A stretch of 64,000 nt of DNA from Colwellia sp. 39_35_sub15_T18 (GTDB taxonomy: Bacteria > Pseudomonadota > Gammaproteobacteria > Enterobacterales > Alteromonadaceae), in NCBI GenBank assembly GCA_002162675.1, contig MAAE01000053.1, positions 124,001 to 188,000 on the forward strand, read 5' to 3'. The translations under genes and the position numbers were made by a program. The notes beneath the pieces were generated by a model that had not been told where the DNA came from, searched no databases, and was given only the letters and a program-made list of their open reading frames with translations. Below are positions 43,998 to 53,478 of the stretch, one piece after another. Each line of letters starts with the position of its first letter. The stretch's first letter is position 1.

Positions 43998-44114
43998 AAT
44001 ATCCGTATTTTGTTTTTAGTCGATAGCACAAATAGTAAAAAATATGAATAAATAAACAATGTGGTAAATGAATATCTCTAGCGCTAAAAAATATTATGGC
44101 GGTAATAAAAAAAA

Positions 44115-44146
44115 GAACTCTAGTCGATAATTTTAGACGAGAGTTC
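44115..44146 (-). terminator. Terminator of the PEP-CTERM gene
   Basis: GAACTCT / AGAGTTC stem with an inner GTC/GAC pair, followed on the minus strand by a run of eight T. It lies beyond the 13-bp array, so the array is transcribed in the 3' untranslated region. Confidence 0.8.
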
Positions 44147-44159
44147 CTGCAATTAAATT

Positions 44160-44272
44160 AATACTTAACTTTAATACTTAACTTTAATACTTAACTTTAA
44201 TACTTAACTTTAATACTTAACTTCAATACTTAACTTCAATACTTAACTTCAATACTTAACTTCAATACTTAA
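44160..44272 (-). repeat. 13-bp tandem array after the PEP-CTERM stop codon
   Basis: Eight full units of AATACTTAACTTT (the first four) or AATACTTAACTTC (the next four) plus a partial ninth, ending two bases from the stop codon. In the sense direction each unit contains TAA, and the period of 13 shifts it through all frames. Confidence 0.95.
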
Positions 44273-44274
44273 GA

Positions 44275-44901
44275 TTATTGTTTACGCTTTGTTAATGCCA
44301 ACAAAGCCAGACCAAGTAACACCAAAACACTAGGCTCAGGAATGCCATTTGGATCATCAATTCTATCAGCTACAAAAAACACTTTTTCATAATCGGTAGA
44401 AGAATTCAAACCTAGAATATCATTAATTCTATAACCGCCAGTAAAATCAACGGTATGTAAGCACATACTTACCGGGCTAGCACTGGTATCACATGAACTA
44501 TTAGTAACGGTATCATTGGCTTGGGTGAAGCCCCATGACCAGTTATCCGAAAACCACCAATTGGAGCCGTTAGCTAAATGAGTGTTACTGGTGTTTCCTG
44601 TATCGATAATAGTATCAGAGAATAGGGCTGCAGCAAGGGATAGAAAACTATCAGCCCCCGTTTCTCGCCCAGCCATCATTAAGTAGTCCCCTTGACAAAC
44701 ATCAAGGACATTTTCTGCCTCATTTCCAATAGTCACATCCATGGTTTCAGCATAACATTGCGTCCAACCACCAGCGGTTATCGTGGTTAAATCAACATTG
44801 GTTTGAGCACCAAATGGGAGGTATATCGGAATAGCCATAGATACGCCACTAAAAAGAAACGACACTAACACAAAACTAACTTTCAAAAATTTATTCATCA
44901 T
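44275..44901 (-). CDS. PEP-CTERM sorting domain protein
   Basis: About 209 residues from ATG 44901, which follows GGAGCAA; an adjacent ATG at 44898 is equally possible and the frame is open to 45021 without a good site. Signal peptide (about 1-24, ending SMA). The middle domain (Trp/Asn/Asp-rich) is not recognised. The C-terminus IPEPSVLVLLGLALLALTKRK is a standard PEP-CTERM signal: PEP motif, hydrophobic helix and basic end, cut by exosortase. The protein probably ends in exopolysaccharide or on the surface. No exosortase gene is in the window. Confidence 0.85.
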   Translation of the reverse strand: MMNKFLKVSFVLVSFLFSGVSMAIPIYLPFGAQTNVDLTTITAGGWTQCYAETMDVTIGNEAENVLDVCQGDYLMMAGRETGADSFLSLAAALFSDTIIDTGNTSNTHLANGSNWWFSDNWSWGFTQANDTVTNSSCDTSASPVSMCLHTVDFTGGYRINDILGLNSSTDYEKVFFVADRIDDPNGIPEPSVLVLLGLALLALTKRKQ

Positions 44902-45136
44902 TTGCTCCGTTAATCCACAAAACCTGCATTCAAAAATGCATACTTTATGCCATAAAACAAAACGATTGAAAAACAAACGATTAAAAAAGTGCAATATAAA
45001 ACCTGTAAAGAAATATGACACAAATTCTTACTTTTTGCTTCTTTAGCATTAAAACATTTACAGCTGCTAATTGTGCCACACGGCTTTCCTGCTTTATACT
45101 CGCTAAAACTTATAAAAATAATTATTGGAAATCACC

Positions 45137-47863
45137 TTGAAAATTACTTTGCAGGTTCTAAGTAACAAACTCACCTCTTTAACTGTCTTGGCAGTTATAT
45201 CGATATTATTACTCAGTGCTTGTAAAGCAACTAAAGAGCAAGCTAATGATATCCAGATTTCATCTAAGGCAAAGCAAGTATCCACAAGCTTTTCGCCTCG
45301 CGCTGAAAATAAGTACCTAACTCAAGAACAAGCATTTAAACGTTCGGCACGTGTCTCTAATGTTGACTACCAACTTGATTTTCAGCTAACGGGTGAGGAA
45401 AAATTTTCCGCTAGCTCAACCATTAACTTTGACCTAAATGATGCTAACACCCCATTAACTCTTGATTTGAATGAAGCACAACTGACCGGCCTAGCAATCA
45501 ATGGGCTGTCATTGACCGCAGAGCAAGTTAAGCAAAGTTATAACCAATGGTTTATCACTTTAGCGGCTGAGTATTTAGTTAAAGGTAAGAACAGAGTTGT
45601 TGTCAACTTTACCCGCCAGCACAGCACCAATGGCGAAGGTTTACATCGCTTTAAAGACCCTGTTGATGACAAAGTATATTTGTATTCTCATTTTGAACCT
45701 GCCGCCGCCCAACAAATGTTCGCGCTATTTGATCAACCCGATCTCAAAGCCACTTTTGAACTAACAGTTTCAGCGCCAAAAAGTTGGGCGGTATTTTCAG
45801 CCACTCAAGCGAGCAAGGTTGTAGCGCAAGACGATTTTAAAATTTGGTATTTTCCTAAAAGCCTTAAGTTAAGCCCTTATAATTTCTCAATGCACGCGGG
45901 CCCTTACCGAATGTGGCAAGACAATAGTGGTAAATATCCACTGCGCTTATTTGCACGCCAATCAGTTGCCAATCAAATAACGCCTGAGCACTGGTTTACT
46001 TATACCAAGCAAGGCTTTGAATTTTTTGATGATTACTTTGGCATTGACTATCCCTTTAAAAAATATGATCAAGTACTCGTGCCTGATTTTTTATACGGCG
46101 CCATGGAAAACGCTGCCGCAGTTACCTTTGCCGAAGGAAGCTTTTTAACCAATGGCGAAATGAGCGAAAGTCGTCGCCAAATGCTTGCTAGCGTAATAAT
46201 GCACGAAATGGCGCACCAATGGTTTGGTAATTTAGCCACGATGAAATGGTGGAATGGCCTGTGGTTAAATGAAAGTTTTGCCGCTTTTATGGCCACGTTA
46301 GCCACCAGTGAAGCGACCGAATTTGATCATGCTTGGCGCAGCTTTTATGCTCATGGTAAGCAAAGTGCCTATCGTGCCGATCAACAAATAACCACTCACC
46401 CTATTGAAGTACCCGTGCCTTCCACCGCTAATGCTTTCGATAATATTGATGCCATTACCTACTCGAAAGGGGCTTCGGTGTTAAACCAATTACGTCATTT
46501 ATTAGGTGAAAAGACATTCCAGCAAGGTATTCACAATTACCTTAAAGATAATGCTTATAAAAATGCCGTATTGGATGACTTCATTAACAGTTTAGCCAAA
46601 GCCAGTGGTAAAGATTTAACTCAATGGCAGCAAAAATGGCTTTATCAAGCAGGTGTAAATACCATTGAAGTGAATTATCAGTGCCAACAAGACAAAATAA
46701 CCTCCTTTGAACTTTTACAAACAGCTGACCAAAGCCAGCCAACATTGCGTGAACAAAAAGTGCAAATAGCCTTGTTTAAAACCCAAAAGCCTGGTTTTAA
46801 TCTTATAAAAAAAGTGGCGGTTATTTATCAGGGCAAAAACACGCTTGTTGATGAGTTAATAGGTACCTCATGCCCTGACTTAGTGTATCCAAATTACCAA
46901 GATTGGGCTTTTGTTAAAGTCAATTTAGATAAACGCTCGTTCGCGACCACTAAAAATTATTTAGCACAAATTCAAGAGCCACTATTACGTTCTATGTTGT
47001 GGCAAAGCCTTTGGGATGGTGTTCGTGATGGCAAACTAGCACTCAATGAATATTTACAAGTCGCGTTAGCCAATGCACCGCTAGAACAAGACTACACCAC
47101 GTTAGGGCAAGTATTAGAACAAATATCATCGGCTAAAGTCTATCTTAATAAAGCCTTAGGTTCTCAGCATGATTATGTTAAAAACATAGCTTTGCAATTG
47201 GAAGAAATTACTTGGCAGAGTACAAGAACCAATAGCGATAATAAAAATATGCAACGTCGCTGGTTTGACGCTTACTTAAATTTTGCTCATTCTGAAACTG
47301 CTTTAGCTAACCTACATAAATTGTTAACGGGACAGCATTCATTAGAAAACTTAACCATCAATCAAGATATTCGTTGGGATATTATCGCGCAACTTAGTCG
47401 CTACAACTATGCAAAGGCAGGTGATTTGATTGCTGATGAATTAACCGTAGACGGTTCAGATTCAGGTCAAAAATCCGCTATTTATGCACAAGTTATTGCG
47501 CCCAATGCGCAAGTCAAAACAGCTTGGCTCACGAAAATTCAACAACAAAATAGCGAATTAGCCTTTTCTAAGTTACGCACGGCTATGTCAGCACTTTATC
47601 CAAGTGAGCAAAGTAGCCTTAACGAACAAAGTGCTGCAGCACGGATGGCAAGTCTAACGAGTATAGACAAGGCGAACGGCCCAGTATTTATGCGCAGTTA
47701 TAATAATTTGATCCCCGCTACTTGCAGTAATGTCAGTGTTGCCCGGTTGAATAAGGCCGTTGCTGATTTAAGTAGTTTATCCGCTGGCACTAAACGCAGT
47801 TTACTCATTAAACGACAAGAAGATGAACGTTGTTTAATGATCAAAAATAAAATGGCGTTTTAA
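45137..47863 (+). CDS. M1-family aminopeptidase, lipoprotein
   Basis: 908 residues starting at TTG 45137, six bases after GGAAA; a TTG at 45125 is the alternative and no ATG is present. The N-terminus KITLQVLSNKL is followed by a hydrophobic stretch and lipobox LLSAC (Cys29), so it is lipid-anchored in the envelope. Aminopeptidase motifs: GAMENAAAV and zinc site HEMAHQ (His356, Glu357, His360) with Glu379 in NESFA. The C-terminal half is the ERAP1-C-like helical domain. It resembles PepN but is secreted, probably feeding on peptides with secreted proteases. Confidence 0.9.
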   Translation: MKITLQVLSNKLTSLTVLAVISILLLSACKATKEQANDIQISSKAKQVSTSFSPRAENKYLTQEQAFKRSARVSNVDYQLDFQLTGEEKFSASSTINFDLNDANTPLTLDLNEAQLTGLAINGLSLTAEQVKQSYNQWFITLAAEYLVKGKNRVVVNFTRQHSTNGEGLHRFKDPVDDKVYLYSHFEPAAAQQMFALFDQPDLKATFELTVSAPKSWAVFSATQASKVVAQDDFKIWYFPKSLKLSPYNFSMHAGPYRMWQDNSGKYPLRLFARQSVANQITPEHWFTYTKQGFEFFDDYFGIDYPFKKYDQVLVPDFLYGAMENAAAVTFAEGSFLTNGEMSESRRQMLASVIMHEMAHQWFGNLATMKWWNGLWLNESFAAFMATLATSEATEFDHAWRSFYAHGKQSAYRADQQITTHPIEVPVPSTANAFDNIDAITYSKGASVLNQLRHLLGEKTFQQGIHNYLKDNAYKNAVLDDFINSLAKASGKDLTQWQQKWLYQAGVNTIEVNYQCQQDKITSFELLQTADQSQPTLREQKVQIALFKTQKPGFNLIKKVAVIYQGKNTLVDELIGTSCPDLVYPNYQDWAFVKVNLDKRSFATTKNYLAQIQEPLLRSMLWQSLWDGVRDGKLALNEYLQVALANAPLEQDYTTLGQVLEQISSAKVYLNKALGSQHDYVKNIALQLEEITWQSTRTNSDNKNMQRRWFDAYLNFAHSETALANLHKLLTGQHSLENLTINQDIRWDIIAQLSRYNYAKAGDLIADELTVDGSDSGQKSAIYAQVIAPNAQVKTAWLTKIQQQNSELAFSKLRTAMSALYPSEQSSLNEQSAAARMASLTSIDKANGPVFMRSYNNLIPATCSNVSVARLNKAVADLSSLSAGTKRSLLIKRQEDERCLMIKNKMAF

Positions 47864-47949
47864 TAGCTATAATAAAGACAGAGGGTGAACTTTACCTTCT
47901 GTCTTTATACTCAATAGTGCTATGAATAAACTCATCAAAAGGAGAGCCG

Positions 47950-48312
47950 ATGCACACAAAATCACACTTTACGGCCACGTTAATTTTAAGCCTTGCGCTG
48001 ACTGGCTGCGCAAATTTAGACAGCCAAAAAGCCAATAATAATGGCGCTGCTCAGTGGGACTTTGACCATGATGTACAATTTAGACAAACGAAATTAACGA
48101 CTAACCATTACCAGCTAGAAATTATCCCTAATAACAAAGTCGGCTTTGAACGATTAGCCACTTTTTTGCTCCGTAAATCTTATAGTTTGTGTGGCAGCTA
48201 CCACTACAAACTTGAAATGATACAAGGCATTGAAAGCTTTGACGACAAACGCGCTATGCCAAACTATATATTCCCTTCACTTATTGCCAAAATTGATTGC
48301 TCACGTAAGTAA
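47950..48312 (+). CDS. Small lipoprotein of unknown function
   Basis: 120 residues. A signal peptide with lipobox ALTGC (Cys20) marks a lipoprotein; Asn at +2 suggests outer-membrane sorting. The body has no recognised domain; a Cys pair (SLCGS and IDCSRK) may form a disulfide. It lies 86 bases after the aminopeptidase on the same strand and may be cotranscribed. AAAGGAGAG precedes the ATG. The function is not known. Confidence 0.7.
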   Translation: MHTKSHFTATLILSLALTGCANLDSQKANNNGAAQWDFDHDVQFRQTKLTTNHYQLEIIPNNKVGFERLATFLLRKSYSLCGSYHYKLEMIQGIESFDDKRAMPNYIFPSLIAKIDCSRK

Positions 48313-48339
48313 ATTGTTTGCTCTAGCTTTATAGCTATC

Positions 48340-48373
48340 GAAGTATATTGGGCAATGAAGTATATTGGGCAAT
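48340..48373 (+). repeat. 17-bp tandem duplication
   Basis: GAAGTATATTGGGCAAT occurs twice in tandem, just before the terminator and 28 bases after the lipoprotein stop. Confidence 0.85.
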
Positions 48374-48375
48374 AA

Positions 48376-48416
48376 AAAAGGGTTACTTTACTGATAATAA
48401 GTAAAGTAACCCTTTT
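48376..48416. terminator. Bidirectional terminator between lipoprotein gene and acnB
   Basis: A 16-bp perfect stem AAAAGGGTTACTTTAC and its complement with a 9-base loop and A/T runs on both sides. Confidence 0.9.
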
Positions 48417-48462
48417 ACTTTATTCTGTTTAACTATTAAAAATAGAAAACTAGATAAAGATC

Positions 48463-51261
48463 CTAGCTAGGATCTGCAATTCTTACTGTAGCTGTAGTTA
48501 ACTGCTCAACCGGTGGAGTAAAGCTAGTTAGGTTAATACCCTCTACTGCGCTTTTGTACTCTTCCATTGTAGGGAAACGACCCAACATAGTAGAAAGCAC
48601 AACTAACGGAGTAGAACCCAGTAGTGATTCACCTTTCTTCTCTGCAGTATCAGCTACTACACGGCCTTGGAACAAGCGTGTTGAAGTGGCAATAACAGTA
48701 TCACCTGGTTCAGCTTTCTCTTGATTACCCATACATAAGTTACAGCCAGGGCGTTCTAAGTATAAAATATTTTCATAGTTAGTACGTGCAGCGTTTTTAG
48801 GCGCAGCATCATCAAATTCGAAACCTGAATATTTCTCAAGAATTGCCCAGTCGCCTTCAGCTTTAAGCTCATCAACAATATTATACGTTGGTGGCGCAAC
48901 CACTAATGGTGCTTTAAATTCAATCTTTTGACCTTGTGCTTCCATATTACGGAACATTTGTGCAATAATTTGCATGTCACCTTTGTGAACCATACAAGAA
49001 CCCACAAAACCTAAATCAACTGATTTATCTGCGTAGTATGAAACAGGGCGAATTACGTCATGCGTATAACGCTTAGATACGTCATCGTTGTTTACGTCTG
49101 GATCCGCAATCATTGGCTCGTTAATTTGGTCTAAATCAACAACAACTTCTGCAGAATATTTAGCATTTTCATCTGGTGCTAACGCAGGATTAGTACCAGA
49201 TTTAACTTCTTCAATACGCTTGTCAGCAAGTGCTATTAGACCAACTAATGTGCCAGCTTCATTTTCCATACCCTTATCGATCATGATCTGGATACGGCTT
49301 TTCGCTAACTCAATAGACTGAATTAACGTTTCATCATTTGAGATACAAACTGACGCTTTCGCTTTCATTTCAGCAGTCCAGTCTGTGAACGTAAATGCTT
49401 GGTCAGCTAATAATGTACCAATGTGTACTTCGATTACGCGGCCTTGGAATACATTTTCACCACCAAACTGCTTAAGCATTTGTGCTTGTGTCGCGTGAAC
49501 AACATCACGGAAATCCATGTGTTTTTTCATGTGACCTTTAAAGGTTACTTTAACAGACTCTGGAATTGGCATTGCAGATTCACCCGTTGCCAGTGCAATT
49601 GCTACAGTACCTGAGTCAGCACCAAAGGCAACACCCTTAGACATACGAGTATGCGAGTCACCACCGATGATAATAGCACGGTCGTCTACGGTAATATCAT
49701 TCAATACTTTGTGAATAACATCAGTCATTGAATGATAAACACCTTTTGGATCACGTGCAGTGATTAGACCAAACGCGTTCATAAAGCTCATTAACTTAGG
49801 CGTGTTCGCTTTTGCTTTGCTATCCCAAACAGATGCAGTGTGACAACCTGATTGGAATGCACCATCAACAATTGGCGAAATAGTAGAAGCAGCCATCGCT
49901 TCTAGTTCTTGGCACGTCATAGGACCTGTAGTGTCCTGAGAACCAACAATGTTTACTTGAACACGAACGTTTGAGCCTGCGTGTAGTGGTGAGTCAGATA
50001 AAACGCCAACTGCGTTACGGTTAAATATCTTCTCAACAGCAGTTAAGCCTTGACCTTCATGTGAAATTTCTTTTGAAGCTGCATATACACTTACAGGCTT
50101 AACACCTAAAGCTTCTGCTGCAAATGTTTGTAGTTTCTTACCGAACGTTACCGCATAAGAGCCGCCAGCCTTCATGAACTCCACTTTTTGTGGTGTAAAA
50201 GCTGACGATATATCAGCAAGCTCTTCGTTGCCGTTGTACAATTTCTTCGCTTTGGTATCAATAGTTAGCACAGTACCTGTAGCAACTGAGTACGCTTCTT
50301 CTAGTACTGCATCGCCATTTGCGTCAACAACGGCATTACCACTGGCATCTACTTTCTTAACCCAGTTTTTAAGGTCAAGACCAATACCACCTGTTACATC
50401 AACCGTTGTTAGGAAGATCGGAGCTATACCATTGGTGCCAGCAACTACTGGTGCTATGTTAATAAAAGGTACATAAGGACTTGCTTTTTTACCTGCCAAC
50501 AATGCAACATTGTTAACACCAGACATACGAGATGAACCAACACCCATAGTGCCTTTTTCAGCAATTAACATCACTTTCGCGTTAGGGTACTTAGCTTGTA
50601 ATGCTTTTATTTCTGCTTGAGCTTCTGGTGTGCTCATACATTGGCCATGTAATTCACGGTCTGCACGAGAGTGAGATTGATGACCAGGAGATAATAAATC
50701 AGTAGAGATATCACCTTCACCAGCAATACAAGTAACGACTTCTATTTTTTCTGCAATATCAGGTAACTTAGTGAAAAACTCTGCTTGTGCATAGCTTTCT
50801 AAAATATCTTTAGCAAGCACATTACCCGCTTTTAATGCTGCTGCAAGACGTGCAGTATCAGCGTCATATAAAAACACTTGAGTTTTCAATACTTCTGCAG
50901 CAGGTTTAGCCAAAGATGCGTCATCAGATAAGGCTAAATCTAGCAGTACTTCTATTGAAGGACCGCCTTTCATGTGAGATAACAATTCAAAAGCAAAAGT
51001 GGGTGTAATTTCTGCAACAACAGAATCACCTAGAATAATTTCTTTTAATAATTTAGCTTTTTCACCAGCAGCACTTGTTGTACCTGGCAAGGTGTTATAG
51101 ATAAAGAAATTAAGTGAATCTGCTCGATACTCATTTCCTTGATCTTTAATTTGTGTGATGATTTCTGATAATAACTCAGCACTATCAATTGGCTTAGGCG
51201 CTAACCCTAGCTCATTTTTACGACTTTCAATTTCTGCTATATACTCTAAATACAGGCTCAT
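48463..51261 (-). CDS. acnB: Aconitate hydratase B, long variant
   Basis: TCA-cycle enzyme interconverting citrate and isocitrate; the family can also dehydrate 2-methylisocitrate. 932 residues against 865 in E. coli. Fe-S ligands appear in GFVGSCM and NLCMGNQ; IIGGDSHTRMSKG is active-site sequence. The N-terminal half departs from E. coli: GEGDISTDLLSPGHQSHSRA, RELHGQCM, and an inserted segment near residues 300-345 (KKVDASGNAVVDANGDAVLE). This form resembles, from memory, AcnB of Bacteroidetes. The stop codon sits in the perfect palindrome GATCCTAGCTAGGATC. Confidence 0.93.
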   Translation of the reverse strand: MSLYLEYIAEIESRKNELGLAPKPIDSAELLSEIITQIKDQGNEYRADSLNFFIYNTLPGTTSAAGEKAKLLKEIILGDSVVAEITPTFAFELLSHMKGGPSIEVLLDLALSDDASLAKPAAEVLKTQVFLYDADTARLAAALKAGNVLAKDILESYAQAEFFTKLPDIAEKIEVVTCIAGEGDISTDLLSPGHQSHSRADRELHGQCMSTPEAQAEIKALQAKYPNAKVMLIAEKGTMGVGSSRMSGVNNVALLAGKKASPYVPFINIAPVVAGTNGIAPIFLTTVDVTGGIGLDLKNWVKKVDASGNAVVDANGDAVLEEAYSVATGTVLTIDTKAKKLYNGNEELADISSAFTPQKVEFMKAGGSYAVTFGKKLQTFAAEALGVKPVSVYAASKEISHEGQGLTAVEKIFNRNAVGVLSDSPLHAGSNVRVQVNIVGSQDTTGPMTCQELEAMAASTISPIVDGAFQSGCHTASVWDSKAKANTPKLMSFMNAFGLITARDPKGVYHSMTDVIHKVLNDITVDDRAIIIGGDSHTRMSKGVAFGADSGTVAIALATGESAMPIPESVKVTFKGHMKKHMDFRDVVHATQAQMLKQFGGENVFQGRVIEVHIGTLLADQAFTFTDWTAEMKAKASVCISNDETLIQSIELAKSRIQIMIDKGMENEAGTLVGLIALADKRIEEVKSGTNPALAPDENAKYSAEVVVDLDQINEPMIADPDVNNDDVSKRYTHDVIRPVSYYADKSVDLGFVGSCMVHKGDMQIIAQMFRNMEAQGQKIEFKAPLVVAPPTYNIVDELKAEGDWAILEKYSGFEFDDAAPKNAARTNYENILYLERPGCNLCMGNQEKAEPGDTVIATSTRLFQGRVVADTAEKKGESLLGSTPLVVLSTMLGRFPTMEEYKSAVEGINLTSFTPPVEQLTTATVRIADPS

Positions 51262-51940
51262 TTGATACTCTCTCTAGCTATAAGACGCTAATAATATTTT
51301 AATTAGCAGGATAATATTTTCACCTATTTTACCTGATTTTCTACTGACTACTAATCATTTGCTTAAATAAGCACTATTCGCATAGATTATAGGAAGTAGA
51401 AGTATGAGTTATAGTGGTTATACCAATTCAGTTACCAATTGATAATATTACAAAAAAATACTACAACCACATTATTTAGTAGTAAAGTCTAATGTGTTAC
51501 GCCCTCATAATCGCTTATATTAAATACTATAGTAATCATCTATTGATGCTTTTTAACCTTCAGGCAAGCATTAGCAAAGATATATATTCATGATACTTGA
51601 AAATGTCTGTTTCAGGATAGCTGATCGATTCATGTTCAAGGCGCATATTTTTATTAATTCTTTGAATATACTGGTAAAATTTATGCTACTACTGCTGAAT
51701 ACATAGCGTTACTTAAACGTCGATAAGATAAAAGAATACACCAAAAAGCTAATACGGTAATTTTACAAGTTGAAGCTTAACTGAGTTTTTGACAATTCCA
51801 TGTCCAAATAGAGCGTAAAGTTCTCGCCACGGTTGATAAAAAAGCCACTCAGTGCAATAGCATGAAGTGGCTTTTTTTTATGCTATCTTTACTATGAGTA
51901 ACTAATAAAAATAATAATTATGACAATATTGGAGAGAGCA
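51262..51940. other. acnB-radical SAM intergenic region
   Basis: About 680 bases. Near 51419-51445 two AATTGGT half-sites occur in direct orientation on the acnB strand. Around 51690-51780 short interrupted frames (EYIALLKRR, then DKIKEYTKK in another frame) look like a relic. A strong terminator stands at 51838-51878 with no annotated gene ending there, so a small RNA or lost gene may precede it. Confidence 0.45.
51838..51878 (+). terminator. Intrinsic terminator without an obvious gene
   Basis: A 12-bp perfect stem AAAAAAGCCACT / AGTGGCTTTTTT with a 16-base loop, followed by more T. It lies about 60 bases upstream of the radical SAM gene, on the same strand. Confidence 0.75.
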
Positions 51941-53359
51941 ATGGCAAGAGCTGAGAAATATCTACCAACAGCAAAAGCGCAAACTTTTTTAGACAAAGTC
52001 ACCGATGCAAAACACGATAGACAAATCATTAATGGCCTTAAAAAGTTTCTTGATGATAGAGCACCTGAAGATATGCTCAATTTCTATACTGAAGAGGAAA
52101 AACAAGCGCTGCTTGCCATAAAAGGGACTGATAAAGATATAGAAAGCCGAATGCCAGTCAAAATTACCCGTCACTACTATGACCTTGCTAAAAACAGCCC
52201 GCCACTGCAAACCTTAATTAAAGCCAGCCCTGCTGAAACATTCGATATGCAAGGCGCACCCGATCCTGGCAATCAAATGGATTACAGCCCTGTAGAAGGT
52301 TTAATTCATAAATATGAATTAGGCCTTATTTACGTCGCCTCAACCTGCTCAGCCCATTGTCGTTTTTGCTATCGCGAAGAGCTAATTGCTAAAAAAGAAA
52401 TCACCCGTAAGGATGGCAGTGTTGAACGTAAAGGTTTGGCACAAATTTCTGAGCTAGTAAATTATATTAATGAACATAACACCATTGTTGCTAAAAATAG
52501 CGGCCGTCACCCCGACACTGGACGAGAAAAGTTACGAGAAATTCTGATGTCAGGTGGTGATCCTATGGTGCTACTCAATAAAAATTTGGCACAGTGGTTT
52601 TCCGCATTAGCGGATGCCGGCATAGAAAACATTCGTGTTGGTACCAAAGAATTAGCTTTCTACCCTGATCGTTTTGATGACACTTTTTTTGCTATGATGG
52701 ATGACTTCCATCAAGCCTACCCCGGTATTAAATTTAGGTTTATGGTGCACTTTAATCACCCTGATGAGTTTTTACAAAAGGATGATAATGGCCATTACAT
52801 TGATAACGCCGACGGTGGTTTAATGTGGATTAACAGCACATTAAAAGCGGTTAAAAAATTAGCAAGTCGCCATTGGGTTTCAATTGAAAATCAAGCGCCC
52901 CTCATTAAAGGTATTAGTAATGACGCTAATGCCTTACGCATTATGCAGCGTGAACTAAAACGTAATCGCATTGAAAACCACTATTTCTTCTGTGGTCGCG
53001 ATATTATTGGTCATAAAGCCTTTAACCTGTCCATTGAAGAGGCTTGGCAATTATTAAATAAATCTCAACAAGGCCTTTCTGGCATTGAAGCGCACGCAAG
53101 ATTGTCGATTACCCATTACCTTGGCAAAACCGAAGTGGTTGCAGTAACGAACGAGCCTATGGCTGGCGTCCCCGGCAGTGAAAATGGTGTCGTCATCTTT
53201 AAATTATTACGGGGCGCGGCCGATGCCCATAATAAGGGTGAAGTAGCGATTGTTGGAAGAAACCCCGAAGCTATTTGGTTTAGTGGTTATGAAGACAGGG
53301 TTATTTTTGACGAAGCTGGCTTATTTAACAACTCGATGAAATCAACCAGTAGCGATTAA
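51941..53359 (+). CDS. KamA-like radical SAM protein (not a typical lysine aminomutase)
   Basis: 472 residues from ATG 51941, five bases after GGAGAG; the ATG at 51920 has no ribosome site. The SAM cluster motif is CSAHCRFC (Cys136, 140, 143), followed by SGGDPM and the fold of the lysine 2,3-aminomutase/EpmB family. It is longer than EpmB (about 340) or KamA (about 416). An insertion near 170-190 and a C-terminal domain (about 385-465, VVAVTNEPMAGVPGSENGVV) differ from KamA. The glycine-rich PLP-lysine motif PGGGGK is not visible. The substrate is unknown. It is a single gene with no efp, poxA or genX neighbour. Confidence 0.8.
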   Translation: MARAEKYLPTAKAQTFLDKVTDAKHDRQIINGLKKFLDDRAPEDMLNFYTEEEKQALLAIKGTDKDIESRMPVKITRHYYDLAKNSPPLQTLIKASPAETFDMQGAPDPGNQMDYSPVEGLIHKYELGLIYVASTCSAHCRFCYREELIAKKEITRKDGSVERKGLAQISELVNYINEHNTIVAKNSGRHPDTGREKLREILMSGGDPMVLLNKNLAQWFSALADAGIENIRVGTKELAFYPDRFDDTFFAMMDDFHQAYPGIKFRFMVHFNHPDEFLQKDDNGHYIDNADGGLMWINSTLKAVKKLASRHWVSIENQAPLIKGISNDANALRIMQRELKRNRIENHYFFCGRDIIGHKAFNLSIEEAWQLLNKSQQGLSGIEAHARLSITHYLGKTEVVAVTNEPMAGVPGSENGVVIFKLLRGAADAHNKGEVAIVGRNPEAIWFSGYEDRVIFDEAGLFNNSMKSTSSD

Positions 53360-53478
53360 TTTGCTCTTGATATGCTGGCTGGGAAAAGATTCCGTTTTCT
53401 GGTAAACTCCGCAACCGAAAATTAAATTTATCTACAGCACTGGATTTACGTTCCAGCTAGTTCACTAGAGAGAAAACT

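Noticed and set aside
44160-44272. CRISPR-like array
   Set aside because: The units are contiguous 13-mers with no spacers, directly after a stop codon; there are no cas genes.
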